From Aureibaculum marinum (GTDB lineage: Bacteria > Bacteroidota > Bacteroidia > Flavobacteriales > Flavobacteriaceae), in the NCBI RefSeq assembly GCF_003813905.1, contig NZ_RPFJ01000002.1:457131-521130 (forward strand): a stretch of 64,000 nt of DNA. Reading direction: 5' to 3'. Each line of letters opens with the position of its first letter. The first letter of the stretch is position 1. Shown piece after piece: positions 9,339 to 20,286 of the stretch. The notes under the pieces were generated by a model, which saw nothing but the letters and a program-made list of their open reading frames with translations, was not told the DNA's origin and searched no databases. The position numbers and the translations under genes are program-made.

Positions 9339-10688
9339 ATGGAGATATTTATTAAGGTTTCACAATTTGTATTAAGCTTATCAATATTAATAGTATTACA
9401 CGAACTTGGGCATTATATTCCTGCTAAAATATTTAAAACTCGCGTAGAAAAATTCTATTTATTTTTTGACTATAAGTTTTCACTTTTCAAAAAGAAAATT
9501 GGAGAAACTGTTTACGGTATAGGATGGATTCCATTAGGTGGATATGTAAAAATAGCTGGTATGATAGACGAAAGTATGGATACTGAGCAAATGAAAGAAG
9601 AACCTAAACCTTGGGAATTTCGTTCTAAACCAGCTTGGCAACGCTTAATTATTATGTTAGGTGGCGTTACTGTAAATTTTCTATTAGGTATTTTCATTTA
9701 TATTCTAATGATGAATATTTGGGGTGAAAAGTATTTGCCAACTGAAAATTTAAAAGATGGTATTTGGGTTCAAAATGAACTTGGTGAAGAACTAGGCTTA
9801 CAAACAGGTGATAAAGTTCTTTCAATTGATGGTGAAAAAATAGAAAGATTCAGCAGTCTTTTTATTGAATTTGTTAATGGAAACTCATACACTATTGAAA
9901 GAAATAATGAAATAATTGAAAAAGAAATTCCTGTAGATTTTATTTCAAAATTGGTAGATACTGAAAAAGAAGACGCTAATTTCTTAGCCCTTAGAATTCC
10001 ATTTTTTATTGGCAATGTAATAGATACTCTACAAAATGCAAATAGTGGTTTAAAAGCCAAAGATATTGTTGTTGCAATAAACGATAAACCTATAAAATAT
10101 TTTGATGAAGCTGAAACTGAATTCAACAAATATAAAAACGAAACAGTAACACTTACAGTAAAACGAGAAAGCCAAACAAAAGATATTGATGTAAAATTAG
10201 ATGATAATGGTAAAATAGGTGTACAAATAGCCATGATGCCTGAAAGTGACTTGGAAAAATTAGGCTATTATAGTTTTGAAACCAAAACATATAATTTTAT
10301 AGAAGCAATTCCTGTAGGAATTAACAAAGCGTGGACAACGTTTTCTAGCTACCTAAAACAACTTAAAAAGATATTCAACCCTAGTACTGGAGCTTATAAA
10401 GGTTTAGGAGGATTTATATCTATTGGAAGCATTTTCCCATCTACATGGGACTGGCAAACATTTTTAAGCATCACAGCATTTTTATCAATAATGTTAGGAG
10501 TTATGAATTTACTACCAATACCAGCTCTAGATGGTGGTCATGTAGTTTTTACTTTATACGAAATGATTTCAGGTAGAAAACCTAGCGATAAATTTTTAGA
10601 ATATGCCCAAGTTGCAGGTTTTATATTTTTAATAGCCTTACTATTATTCGCTAACGGAAACGATATATACAGACATCTATTTAAATAA
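9339..10688 (+). CDS. rseP: RIP metalloprotease RseP (site-2 protease)
   Basis: 449-residue intramembrane zinc protease. The first helix carries HELGH (21-25); the last region has NLLPIPALDGGHV, supplying the Asp zinc ligand. Two PDZ-like domains lie between (about 120-200 and 205-290). The enzyme cuts anti-sigma factors or signal-peptide remnants within the membrane after a first cleavage. The length is usual for Bacteroidota. A strong hairpin terminator follows the stop. No sigma/anti-sigma pair is adjacent. Confidence 0.96.
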   Translation: MEIFIKVSQFVLSLSILIVLHELGHYIPAKIFKTRVEKFYLFFDYKFSLFKKKIGETVYGIGWIPLGGYVKIAGMIDESMDTEQMKEEPKPWEFRSKPAWQRLIIMLGGVTVNFLLGIFIYILMMNIWGEKYLPTENLKDGIWVQNELGEELGLQTGDKVLSIDGEKIERFSSLFIEFVNGNSYTIERNNEIIEKEIPVDFISKLVDTEKEDANFLALRIPFFIGNVIDTLQNANSGLKAKDIVVAINDKPIKYFDEAETEFNKYKNETVTLTVKRESQTKDIDVKLDDNGKIGVQIAMMPESDLEKLGYYSFETKTYNFIEAIPVGINKAWTTFSSYLKQLKKIFNPSTGAYKGLGGFISIGSIFPSTWDWQTFLSITAFLSIMLGVMNLLPIPALDGGHVVFTLYEMISGRKPSDKFLEYAQVAGFIFLIALLLFANGNDIYRHLFK

Positions 10689-10710
10689 TAGATTTTATTA
10701 TAAAACATTA

Positions 10711-10742
10711 AAAAATGCCACTTAAAAATAAGTGGCATTTTT
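10711..10742. terminator. Bidirectional terminator between rseP and the M48 protease
   Basis: Perfect 13-bp inverted repeat: AAAAATGCCACTT and AAGTGGCATTTTT with a 6-base AT loop. The A-run and T-run make it work in both directions for the two convergent genes. Confidence 0.85.
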
Positions 10743-10766
10743 TATGTAGTAATAGTAAATATTATT

Positions 10767-11540
10767 TTATTTCTTAGCATCTTGTTTTTCAGCCCATTCT
10801 TTAGCACGTTTAGCACGTTTAGCTGAACCTGGATGAGACGAAGTCAAAGAGCCTTTACCTCCATCTACACTTAAATTAGCCAACTTTTGAAAAGCCCCAT
10901 GCATAGCGTGATAATTCATGTTGTGCTTAACCATGAATTGAAATCCATATTTGTCAGAAGCCGACTCATGTGTTTGAGAAAATTGAGCATTTACAACATT
11001 TTCAACAAAATTACCAATTTCTTTGTCTGCTAAAATTTTACCTCCATTTGAATTTGCAATTGCAACATCTTTAGCAGCAGATATCGCATAAGCTGATTGA
11101 TATCTCTTTTTAGAATGTCCCAGCTTTACATGACCAATTTCATGACCAATAACGCTTAATATTTCATCGTCAGTCATCAAATCCATTAAACCAGCCATTA
11201 CCCTAACACTACCATCTGGCGTTGCAAAAGCATTGACATCAACTACAAGATATACTTTAAAATTTAAGTCCAAGCCATCTTCATTATCAAGGCCTTTAAC
11301 CAATTTAGCCAATCTGTCTGCATAAGGGTTTCCGGCATCGGCTATGGGATTATTCTCATCCATCCATTTTACAGATTGTAGTGACAACACTGCCATTTCA
11401 TCGTCAGAAAGTGTTGCTGCCTTGGCTACTTTTTTAGCTGCTTCAACATTTTTAGATTTACCTAATACCTTACCAAATTGTGCATTAGCATTGATCACAA
11501 CAAGCATCAAAGATGCAATTATAAATTTCGATTTACACAT
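10767..11540 (-). CDS. M48 family metalloprotease
   Basis: 257 residues from the ATG at 11540, chosen because MCKSKFIIASLMLVVINANAQ is a good signal peptide; an ATG 11 codons upstream would spoil it. The zinc site is His133-Glu134-x-x-His137 (HEIGH) and the third-ligand region is THESASDKYG. It resembles LoiP/YcaL-type periplasmic peptidases used in envelope quality control. The C-terminus is short and basic (KRAKRAKEWAEKQDAKK). It stands alone between a terminator and a long AT-rich leader. Confidence 0.88.
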   Translation of the reverse strand: MCKSKFIIASLMLVVINANAQFGKVLGKSKNVEAAKKVAKAATLSDDEMAVLSLQSVKWMDENNPIADAGNPYADRLAKLVKGLDNEDGLDLNFKVYLVVDVNAFATPDGSVRVMAGLMDLMTDDEILSVIGHEIGHVKLGHSKKRYQSAYAISAAKDVAIANSNGGKILADKEIGNFVENVVNAQFSQTHESASDKYGFQFMVKHNMNYHAMHGAFQKLANLSVDGGKGSLTSSHPGSAKRAKRAKEWAEKQDAKK

Positions 11541-11733
11541 AATAATTTCGTTAGTTTTCTTTGAAAAGTTCATACTTATTAATTTAGATTATTTAGTTGG
11601 AGATATAACAATGAAGTAATACATCTACCACTTAATTTATAAATACAAAACTGAATATAAAAAGAGTCGAAATTTAACCTAGTAGTAGTGAATTCTCAGC
11701 CACTGAATATTGGGGGATTAAAAACTATATAAA

Positions 11734-11765
11734 TAAAAAAACCTCAATGATTTTTCATTGAGGTT
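11734..11765 (-). terminator. Terminator of the atpD-atpC operon
   Basis: 11-bp perfect stem (AACCTCAATGA / TCATTGAGGTT, loop of 4). On the minus strand it is followed by a T-run at 11734-11740, 27 bases after the atpC stop. Confidence 0.85.
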
Positions 11766-11791
11766 AATAAATTAAAACTTTAGTAGATTTG

Positions 11792-12085
11792 CTAATCTGC
11801 TAAAACAATTACTTTATTATCTTTTAATTCTACGGTTCCTGATTTAATAGGGAAAACTAAAATTTTATCATCATCAGGATGTTTTTGGAAGCTTCCTGTA
11901 AATTTCTCAAAAGCCTTTTGGTTTTGTGTATGGGTATATACTTTAACAACCCCCTCTTTTAACAAAGACACTATTGCAGCGTGCTTATTAAGCATGTGAA
12001 ATTCACCTTCAACACCTGGTACGGCTACTGAATCAACTTCTGCATTAAATATAACAGCTTCTGGACTTACTATTTCTAAGTTCAT
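11792..12085 (-). CDS. atpC: ATP synthase F1 subunit epsilon
   Basis: 97 residues comprising only the N-terminal beta-sandwich of epsilon: MNLEIVSPEAVIF, VPGVEGEFHMLNKHAA and a C-terminal KDNKVIVLAD. The C-terminal helical hairpin that inhibits the enzyme in other bacteria is missing, as is usual in Bacteroidota. It lies 20 bases downstream of atpD. The rest of the ATP synthase genes are not in the window. Confidence 0.95.
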   Translation of the reverse strand: MNLEIVSPEAVIFNAEVDSVAVPGVEGEFHMLNKHAAIVSLLKEGVVKVYTHTQNQKAFEKFTGSFQKHPDDDKILVFPIKSGTVELKDNKVIVLAD

Positions 12086-12105
12086 AATATTTTAATATTT
12101 AAAAT

Positions 12106-13617
<1,512 letters not shown>

Positions 13618-13710
13618 TTATAATTATTTTGGTTTCATTTTAAATTTGAACACAATTACTACCTTATACACAAAAACTAAGGAGTAAAATATTCTCGTTT
13701 TTACGAGCTG

Positions 13711-13718
13711 CAAAGGTA
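13711..13718 (-). promoter_or_regulatory. Putative -7 box (TACCTTTG) of atpD-atpC
   Basis: Exact TAnnTTTG on the minus strand, giving a leader of about 90 bases before atpD. No -33 TTG at the expected spacing. Confidence 0.45.
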
Positions 13719-13801
13719 AATTATTTATACTTATTGTAAAAGTGTTTTTTTAAATTATTTTTAAACCTATTAGTTTGATTATCAACACAAATTATAAACA
13801 C

Positions 13802-13833
13802 AAAAAAGCCTCACTTCATGGTGAGGCTTTTTT
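13802..13833 (-). terminator. Terminator of the TonB-dependent receptor gene
   Basis: 13-bp perfect stem AAAAAAGCCTCAC / GTGAGGCTTTTTT with a 6-base loop, just past the receptor's stop. Symmetric A and T runs allow either direction. Confidence 0.88.
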
Positions 13834-13850
13834 AATTCTTATCTATACTT

Positions 13851-16706
13851 TTATAAATTAATTATCCAAGACACATAATACATAGAACCAAGAGATCCTG
13901 TACCTGGAGCACTCATAAACTCTTTTCCTCCAATATTAGTACCTCCTAATTTAAATATAGATTTCATTTTAGGAATACTGTAATTAACTTGAGCATCAAC
14001 AACACTTCTAGCATCAATCATAGCATCAGCAAAAGATGATTCCCATAAAAATTCATCACTCCATCTATAATCAATTTGGAACCCAAAATTCTTAAAAAGA
14101 CTTGTATTTCCAAAACCAACTTTTACTTTATGTTCAGGTGTATTAAATCCTGCTTCATAATCTGGATCTGATGATTGATCAAAGTCAAATTTGGCATACG
14201 TATAATTAATTCCAAAATCAAAACTATTAAATACTTTAGTAGAAACACCTATTGTAGCTCCATAAGAAGAAATATCTGCTTCTGAATTTGTATACAGTTG
14301 AAATGGCTGATAATCTCCATTACCAATAGCTATAATAGCTGTAGGAATTGGCCCTCCCAATTCAGGTGGTAAATTAGTAATGTCCGAAGCTAAATTTACA
14401 CTTCCATAATGTGGAGATACTACTGTTTTATTTCCAATAAAATCTTCATATATATTATAATAAGCACTTGCATCTAACATTAACCTTCCAAAACCTGCTC
14501 TATATCCAATTTCAAAGGCTTGAACTCTTTCTGGTTTTACATAATCAAAATCAGCAACCTCTAACAAACCAGGGTTAGGAGCTCCTTGGGCTGCACTAGC
14601 TCCAAAAGCCATTACTGATGCCAATGTAAATGAATTTTCATAAGCATCTCTACCCGTTAACTGTACTGTTGCAGGAAAACCTAATGCCTGAGACTGCAAA
14701 CTATTGTCTAAAGGTTTAGATGTATATCTATCTAAATTATCAGGAGCTGAACCTACTAAAATAGCTTGACCAGCATCTAAACCAATATATTGATCTTGAG
14801 TAGTCGGATTTCTAAATCCTGTTTGATATGAAAATCTTAAGTTTCTAGTTTTACCTTCTCCAAGTGAATAAGAAACCGAGATTCTAGGAGAAACGTTTCC
14901 ATCAAAATTCTGTGCTTTATCATATCTAATTGACCCCGTAAGCTTTAGCCTTTCATCAACTAATTTCTTCTGAACTTGCATATATGCACCATATTCATCA
15001 TAATGGATTGCTCCGTCATAATCGGTAAAAATTGTACCGCTAGAATTTAACGCATATTCTCTATAAGAACCTCCGATTTGAATTTCAGCAAAATCTATTA
15101 AATTATGGAAATTATAATTTCCATCTACATGATACAACTTAGTTTGATCTTGAAATTTTGCCCCTGTATTTAAATCTGGATCCGAGGTGATAGCTTCTAA
15201 CTGAGCATCAAATTCAGGTGTACCTGGTTGCAACGTTACGTTTGCATCTGCAAATTGTCTTGCAGCAGCATGGGCAGCATCTTGTCCAGAACCTTGAGCA
15301 ATGGCTCCTAAAAATGTTTGAGCATAAGCACCAAACCATTGCGTTGCATTTGCTTTATTCATATTAATTCCAGCAAATCTCATATCGTAAGAATCTCCAG
15401 CATTCTCATCAGTGATATATCCTCTTAAAAAGAAATTATCATTTCTAATTTCGAGCTTATGTTGCTGCATAAGAAAATTATTAATATTATATCTATTAGC
15501 ACCTTGATAAATAGTATTACCTATACCAAACTTAGCATTATAAATTACTTCTAAATCATCAGCAAAGGGTCTATAATGAAAAGCAAAAGCAGCTTTAACA
15601 CTTTCTGCTTTATAATCTGTTAAATCAGATTCTTTATAACCAGTTCTAGAAATAGTTTGAGTTCCTAACGCCTCAGCTACTGATTGAGGAAAACCAGCTC
15701 CTAAGGCTAAGGCTTCAAAATCAAGAGGTACAGCAACTTCATCTCCATAAATATTTGCTTGATCAAATGATGTAGCATTACCAACAGTAGGTATTATAAC
15801 ATCTGGATTACCAGCTCCTGCATCTACGTATTGATTATAATCTGTGGCATACCACTCTGTACCTTGTAAATAAGACAATGTTGCCTTCGCGGCAAATTTA
15901 TCACTAAATTTATATGCAGCTCTAATACCTAAATCATAATAAGGATTATCGCCTGCTGCATCTTGCATTGTAACTCCAGTTTTAAAATATGTACTAATAC
16001 CATCATCGTCAAAAGGGTTTTTACTTGTCATAAACAAAATACCATTAAATGCATTAGCACCATACAAAGCTGAGGAGGCTCCTGGCAGTAATTCAACAGT
16101 ATTTACATCTAATTCTGACATACCTAATAAATTACCAAGAGCAAAATTTAATGCTGGGGAAGAATTATCCATACCGTCTACCAACTGCATAAATCTAGTG
16201 TTTGCAAATGTTGCAAAACCTCTTGTATTAACAGATTTAAAAGTTAAACTACTTGTACTCACGTCTACACCTTTTAAGTTTTCTAAACCATTGTAAAAAC
16301 TTTCAGAAGATGTATTTTTTATATCTCTAGCATCCATACGTTCTACAGTTACTGGAGATTCAAGTATACGTTCTGGTGTTCGAGAAGCCGAAATTACAAC
16401 TTCATCCAACTCGTTACTTTCCTTAAGAACAAAATCTATTGTTTGGTTATTACTAGTTACTTCAGCAGTTACTGATTCTAACCCCAAAAAACTTGCTTGA
16501 ATAGAAAATGGCGGTGTTTGATTTACTTTTAACGTAAAGAGGCCATCAAAATCTGTGGCAGTACCTGCAGCAGTACCCACTACAATAATATTAGCACCTG
16601 GAACTGGCTCGCCATTCGAATCTGACACTTTACCAGACACAACGGTTTGTGCATTAGTTAAAGCAAAAAACATTAATGAAAATGCAAGAGCAAAATATTT
16701 AATCAT
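13851..16706 (-). CDS. TonB-dependent outer-membrane receptor
   Basis: 951 residues from the ATG at 16706, which gives the signal peptide MIKYFALAFSLMFFALTNAQ; a start 13 codons earlier would extend it uselessly. Order: a CarboxypepD_reg-like domain (VVSGKVSDSNGEPVPGANI), the plug domain (SASRTPERILESPVTVERMD to LLPGASSALYGANAFNGILF), then a 22-strand barrel ending with the aromatic-rich YYVSWIINL. No SusD partner follows, so it is not a classic SusCD pair. The substrate is unknown; siderophore, vitamin or peptide are all possible. Confidence 0.92.
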   Translation of the reverse strand: MIKYFALAFSLMFFALTNAQTVVSGKVSDSNGEPVPGANIIVVGTAAGTATDFDGLFTLKVNQTPPFSIQASFLGLESVTAEVTSNNQTIDFVLKESNELDEVVISASRTPERILESPVTVERMDARDIKNTSSESFYNGLENLKGVDVSTSSLTFKSVNTRGFATFANTRFMQLVDGMDNSSPALNFALGNLLGMSELDVNTVELLPGASSALYGANAFNGILFMTSKNPFDDDGISTYFKTGVTMQDAAGDNPYYDLGIRAAYKFSDKFAAKATLSYLQGTEWYATDYNQYVDAGAGNPDVIIPTVGNATSFDQANIYGDEVAVPLDFEALALGAGFPQSVAEALGTQTISRTGYKESDLTDYKAESVKAAFAFHYRPFADDLEVIYNAKFGIGNTIYQGANRYNINNFLMQQHKLEIRNDNFFLRGYITDENAGDSYDMRFAGINMNKANATQWFGAYAQTFLGAIAQGSGQDAAHAAARQFADANVTLQPGTPEFDAQLEAITSDPDLNTGAKFQDQTKLYHVDGNYNFHNLIDFAEIQIGGSYREYALNSSGTIFTDYDGAIHYDEYGAYMQVQKKLVDERLKLTGSIRYDKAQNFDGNVSPRISVSYSLGEGKTRNLRFSYQTGFRNPTTQDQYIGLDAGQAILVGSAPDNLDRYTSKPLDNSLQSQALGFPATVQLTGRDAYENSFTLASVMAFGASAAQGAPNPGLLEVADFDYVKPERVQAFEIGYRAGFGRLMLDASAYYNIYEDFIGNKTVVSPHYGSVNLASDITNLPPELGGPIPTAIIAIGNGDYQPFQLYTNSEADISSYGATIGVSTKVFNSFDFGINYTYAKFDFDQSSDPDYEAGFNTPEHKVKVGFGNTSLFKNFGFQIDYRWSDEFLWESSFADAMIDARSVVDAQVNYSIPKMKSIFKLGGTNIGGKEFMSAPGTGSLGSMYYVSWIINL

Positions 16707-16801
16707 AATACTATCAATTTGAGTTAATAAGTTCGCAAAATACAAATTTTTTTAATTAAATTTTACGAAATATCAAAAATCAAGCTACGATATTTATCAA
16801 A

Positions 16802-19525
16802 TTAATACTTTATTATTTTTTTTGAAGTACTAAATCTTCCTTTTTGAATTTTTAAAATATAAACCCCAGAAGATATTTTACTGAAATTCAAATACTTATC
16901 AAATATTGTGGTTTGATTAGCATATTTTCTCCTTAAAACTTGCCTACCAGTAGTATCAAATAACGAAATTAAGACATCATCAGAAGAATTGGATTCAAAA
17001 GTCAGATGTATTTCATTATTGAAAGGGTTTGGATAAATTCTAAACTCATTAAAACCATAATCATCAACACCAACGGTTTGATTTGTTTGACACAATTCTA
17101 TTGACCAATTATTTAAGGTACCAACATCTCCATGAGAATTATCTACAACTTTTAACTGCCAGTTACCCAAAGATGAAACTCCATTAAACGTTGACAACAA
17201 ATTTGACCCTTTTGTTGTTCCTGATATGGCCGGATCAGAAAAACTACAATTAACAGCACTAGCTCCATCATCAAAAGTAGCATTTATATTCTCTCTTTGC
17301 TGCCCTGAAGAGCCACAAGTTCGGTCATAAATTAAAACCTCAGTACCGTCTGGTGCTTTTAAATAAATCTGTAAATCCCACAACCACGAATGTGAAATAT
17401 CTAAAGAAACATTTACATCCGAGACCAAAAAATTATTTGCTACATTTATTGTTGAAACTATGCCTGCTGTATTAGCATCAGGGATAGACTTTGGTACATC
17501 AGAAGATTGATATGTAGAACAAGTAGTTTCAAAAGAACCTATAGAAATATTTTCAGCATTAACAGCGAAGAAAATATTGGAAACCGCCTGCACCATAATT
17601 CTTGCATTAGGCGAAGGGGTATTTGGTACGATTATACTTTCAGTTCCATCATTAGGTGTATTTGAAGCTAAAACAACAGGAAAAGTTAACCCTCCATCTA
17701 AAGACAATAAAATATTCACATTATTTTCATTGATTCCATTTGCTGTTGTACCTGCAACATCCCAATTAATAATTTTGGAATCATTAACTTTCCAAGACAA
17801 TCCAGTAGTATTTTGTGAAGTTACTACAAACGGACCTGCAGCATCTGTTACTGTTATCTTGACACTATCCGTAGCTGTTTGCCCCTCACCAACCACATTA
17901 TCTCTTACAGTTAAAGCAAAATTCATAGTTCTAGAAACATCTGGTAAAACTTCCCAAGTAGAGATTCCTCCTGAAGTCAATGTTTGCATATCGGGAAAAT
18001 ACCTATCCGATTCTAAAGTAGGAGAATACGAGCGAAAAACAGCACCTACTGTTTGCGTAGATGAAGGAGGTATAGAAATACCACTCACCTCATTATCTAT
18101 TTGTTCCCAACAATATGTTAATACATCTCCATCTAAATCTGACCCCAATCCTTTTAATACAAAAGGCGTAGATTTTGGTATAACATAATCACTTCCTGCA
18201 TTAGCAGTTGGCACATTTAAATTATACGAAAAACTAGAAACTGTAGCACAAGAGCCTCCATTTATTATATTATCATATATTTCAGCAATACTCACTACAT
18301 GAAAATAGCTATCGCTATTTCCTTGAATATTTTGTTGTGGGCCACAAATACCGGCATAACTCATTAAAGAAGAGCCACTACCGGGTTCAACTGCAGTAGC
18401 ATCATTTCTATTACCACCACCGCAATTACCAGCTGTACCATTAAAAGTATGATTGGCTCCAAATTGATGCCCCATTTCATGTGCAACATAATCTATGTTA
18501 AAACTATCACCCACAGGAAAAATAGAACCCGTAACTCCTTTGGCTTTATTAGAACCACAAACAGAAGCTAAACTAGCAACACCTCCACCTCCTGTACTAA
18601 AAACATGTCCAATATCATAATTTGAAGCACCAATAACACTATTAATATTATTCTGATTTTGAACTAGCATAGCAGAACCATTATCATTTGTGTAAGGATC
18701 ATTACCTGAATCAGTTTCTAAATAGATAAGTTGATCATTATTAGCAATTAATTGCATAGTTATTGCAAGATCACGTTCAAAAATTGAGTTCACTCTATTC
18801 ATAGTTACTACCATAGCAGATAATACGACACTGATAGAATCGACTCGGGCACTTCCAGCTCCTAATCCTGCAGCATCAACATGAAAATTAGAATACTCTT
18901 CAGTTGCTGCTAATGCCAACCTATACGTACGTAATTTTAGATCATTAATAACCTTTTTACGCACTTTACTTTTCAACTTGACTATTTCTTCTTCTTCAAC
19001 AGAACACTCAAAAAGTTTATCTGTTAATACATCCTTTTTATAATAAACGTGATATTTTTCTCTATTTTCAGTATATGGATCAATGAACATTGTCCCTTTT
19101 TGTGAAGATAAAACAATAGCATGAAAACCTAAATCACTAATACTAAAATAAACTTTTAAAGAGCCATCGTTTACTCCTCGCCCTTTGTAAGATTTTATTG
19201 AAGGAAATTTTTTTGCTAAATCTGGATGTAAAATTGGAGTTTCAGCTACCTTAAACTTAACAAGATTACCTTCCGCATCAGGTAATTCAACAACTTTAGA
19301 ATTATTACTACTCTTGAGGTTAAACTTGAGCCTATTTTTTAACTGGTTAATATTTAAATTAAAAAGTTGATGCTTTTTAGTGATTGCATTGGTTGGCAAT
19401 ATTTGCTCAGAACTTTCTACAAAGTCAACTTTAGACCAAAGGGTATTTTCTTGAGAAAAACCTTTACTACAAGACAATAGTAACAGAATAACTAAAAGAA
19501 AATAAGCGTAATTTTTAAAGCTCAT
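16802..19525 (-). CDS. Secreted reprolysin-like metalloprotease with P-domain and T9SS sorting domain
   Basis: 907 residues from the ATG at 19525. Signal peptide (about 1-25, ending GFSQ), propeptide-like region, and an M12B/reprolysin-type catalytic domain with HEMGHQFGANH (His349, His353, His359 bind zinc, Glu350 catalytic). Then Ig/cadherin-like domains (PTANAGSDYVIPKSTPFVLKG), a proprotein-convertase P-domain (SHSWLWDLQIYLKAPDGT to GNWQLKVVDNSHGDVGTLNNWSIEL), and a T9SS type A tail (FRIYPNPFNNEIHLTFE to KKIIKY). It is expected to be exported through T9SS and to degrade proteins at the surface or outside. Confidence 0.92.
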   Translation of the reverse strand: MSFKNYAYFLLVILLLLSCSKGFSQENTLWSKVDFVESSEQILPTNAITKKHQLFNLNINQLKNRLKFNLKSSNNSKVVELPDAEGNLVKFKVAETPILHPDLAKKFPSIKSYKGRGVNDGSLKVYFSISDLGFHAIVLSSQKGTMFIDPYTENREKYHVYYKKDVLTDKLFECSVEEEEIVKLKSKVRKKVINDLKLRTYRLALAATEEYSNFHVDAAGLGAGSARVDSISVVLSAMVVTMNRVNSIFERDLAITMQLIANNDQLIYLETDSGNDPYTNDNGSAMLVQNQNNINSVIGASNYDIGHVFSTGGGGVASLASVCGSNKAKGVTGSIFPVGDSFNIDYVAHEMGHQFGANHTFNGTAGNCGGGNRNDATAVEPGSGSSLMSYAGICGPQQNIQGNSDSYFHVVSIAEIYDNIINGGSCATVSSFSYNLNVPTANAGSDYVIPKSTPFVLKGLGSDLDGDVLTYCWEQIDNEVSGISIPPSSTQTVGAVFRSYSPTLESDRYFPDMQTLTSGGISTWEVLPDVSRTMNFALTVRDNVVGEGQTATDSVKITVTDAAGPFVVTSQNTTGLSWKVNDSKIINWDVAGTTANGINENNVNILLSLDGGLTFPVVLASNTPNDGTESIIVPNTPSPNARIMVQAVSNIFFAVNAENISIGSFETTCSTYQSSDVPKSIPDANTAGIVSTINVANNFLVSDVNVSLDISHSWLWDLQIYLKAPDGTEVLIYDRTCGSSGQQRENINATFDDGASAVNCSFSDPAISGTTKGSNLLSTFNGVSSLGNWQLKVVDNSHGDVGTLNNWSIELCQTNQTVGVDDYGFNEFRIYPNPFNNEIHLTFESNSSDDVLISLFDTTGRQVLRRKYANQTTIFDKYLNFSKISSGVYILKIQKGRFSTSKKIIKY

Positions 19526-19543
19526 AATTAAACATTGCAGAAA

Positions 19544-19551
19544 CAAAGATA
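19544..19551 (-). promoter_or_regulatory. Putative -7 box (TATCTTTG) of the secreted protease
   Basis: Exact TAnnTTTG on the minus strand, ending 18 bases before the ATG at 19525; this supports that start over one 7 codons earlier. On the plus strand a one-mismatch box (TATCTTTA, 19578-19585) could serve the divergent lipoprotein gene. Confidence 0.45.
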
Positions 19552-19599
19552 ATAGAACTTTTTAAATGAAGTTTTAATATCTTTACCAAAAATGTTTCT

Positions 19600-20130
19600 A
19601 TGAGATTTTTTTCATTCAGTTTTATTTTATTTTTTTTAATGAGTTGCAAAGCAACAACTACAGAAAACCCACTTAAAAAACAGACATTTAATCTAAAAAA
19701 CTGTCTAGAACAAAACCAATGTTCTATAGAAATAATACCAAATACTAACCTATTAATTAAACAGAATGAATCAGAAATTCTGGATGTTAGTGTTTCAAAA
19801 GGAGACAAAATAATAATAAAATATGAATTAAAAAGAGTAGAACTTCCAAATACCGAAGATGGACACTATCGTGAATTGGTTTATTTTGAAATTGATAAGA
19901 AAAATAGACAGTTATTTTTAACTAATAAAGCTTTACAGCACGTAAAAATGACTTTTGGAAGATTTTGTTATTGTAAAAATGGCGGTACTGGTTTTTTTAA
20001 AGTAACAAACGGCAAACTGAAATTAATTAGAAACGAAAATGAGTTACAAATAAATCTCAATTTTAAAGTAGGTAAAATTCCACAGATAATTACTGAAATT
20101 AACGAAACAATAACATTAATAGATAAATAA
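19600..20130 (+). CDS. Hypothetical lipoprotein
   Basis: 176 residues beginning with a short hydrophobic segment and Cys16 (FFLMSC), consistent with a lipoprotein signal. The mature part is mostly predicted beta and contains RFCYCKNGGTGFFKVTNGKL, a CxC pair near a Gly-rich turn. I do not recognise the family. It is divergent from the secreted protease and lies 157 bases before ribF. Confidence 0.7.
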   Translation: MRFFSFSFILFFLMSCKATTTENPLKKQTFNLKNCLEQNQCSIEIIPNTNLLIKQNESEILDVSVSKGDKIIIKYELKRVELPNTEDGHYRELVYFEIDKKNRQLFLTNKALQHVKMTFGRFCYCKNGGTGFFKVTNGKLKLIRNENELQINLNFKVGKIPQIITEINETITLIDK

Positions 20131-20261
20131 TTTTAAATATAAGTTTCATCTGTTTAGTTGAATTATAAAATTAATTAATTTTGCAACCCATCCAATTTTG
20201 ATAAAAATCACATTTTTTTACTCAATTTTCACTTAAACGTAAAAAATCTAAACCAGTTCAT

Positions 20262-20269
20262 TATTTTTG
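20262..20269 (+). promoter_or_regulatory. Putative -7 box (TATTTTTG) of ribF
   Basis: Exact TAnnTTTG, ending 17 bases before the GTG start of ribF. A second match (TATATTTG, 20280-20287) overlaps the start codon and is less likely. Confidence 0.35.
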
Positions 20270-20286
20270 CCCTATAAATTATATTT

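Noticed and set aside
9770..10234. 154-codon minus-strand frame inside rseP
   Set aside because: Antisense shadow of the PDZ region of rseP; no homology signs.
11620..11790. Small gene between the M48 protease and atpC
   Set aside because: Only a terminator and AT-rich sequence; no frame of convincing composition.
17577..18188. 203-codon open frame on the plus strand inside the secreted protease gene
   Set aside because: It lies wholly antisense to a well-supported protease with clear domains, has no recognisable motif and no promoter.
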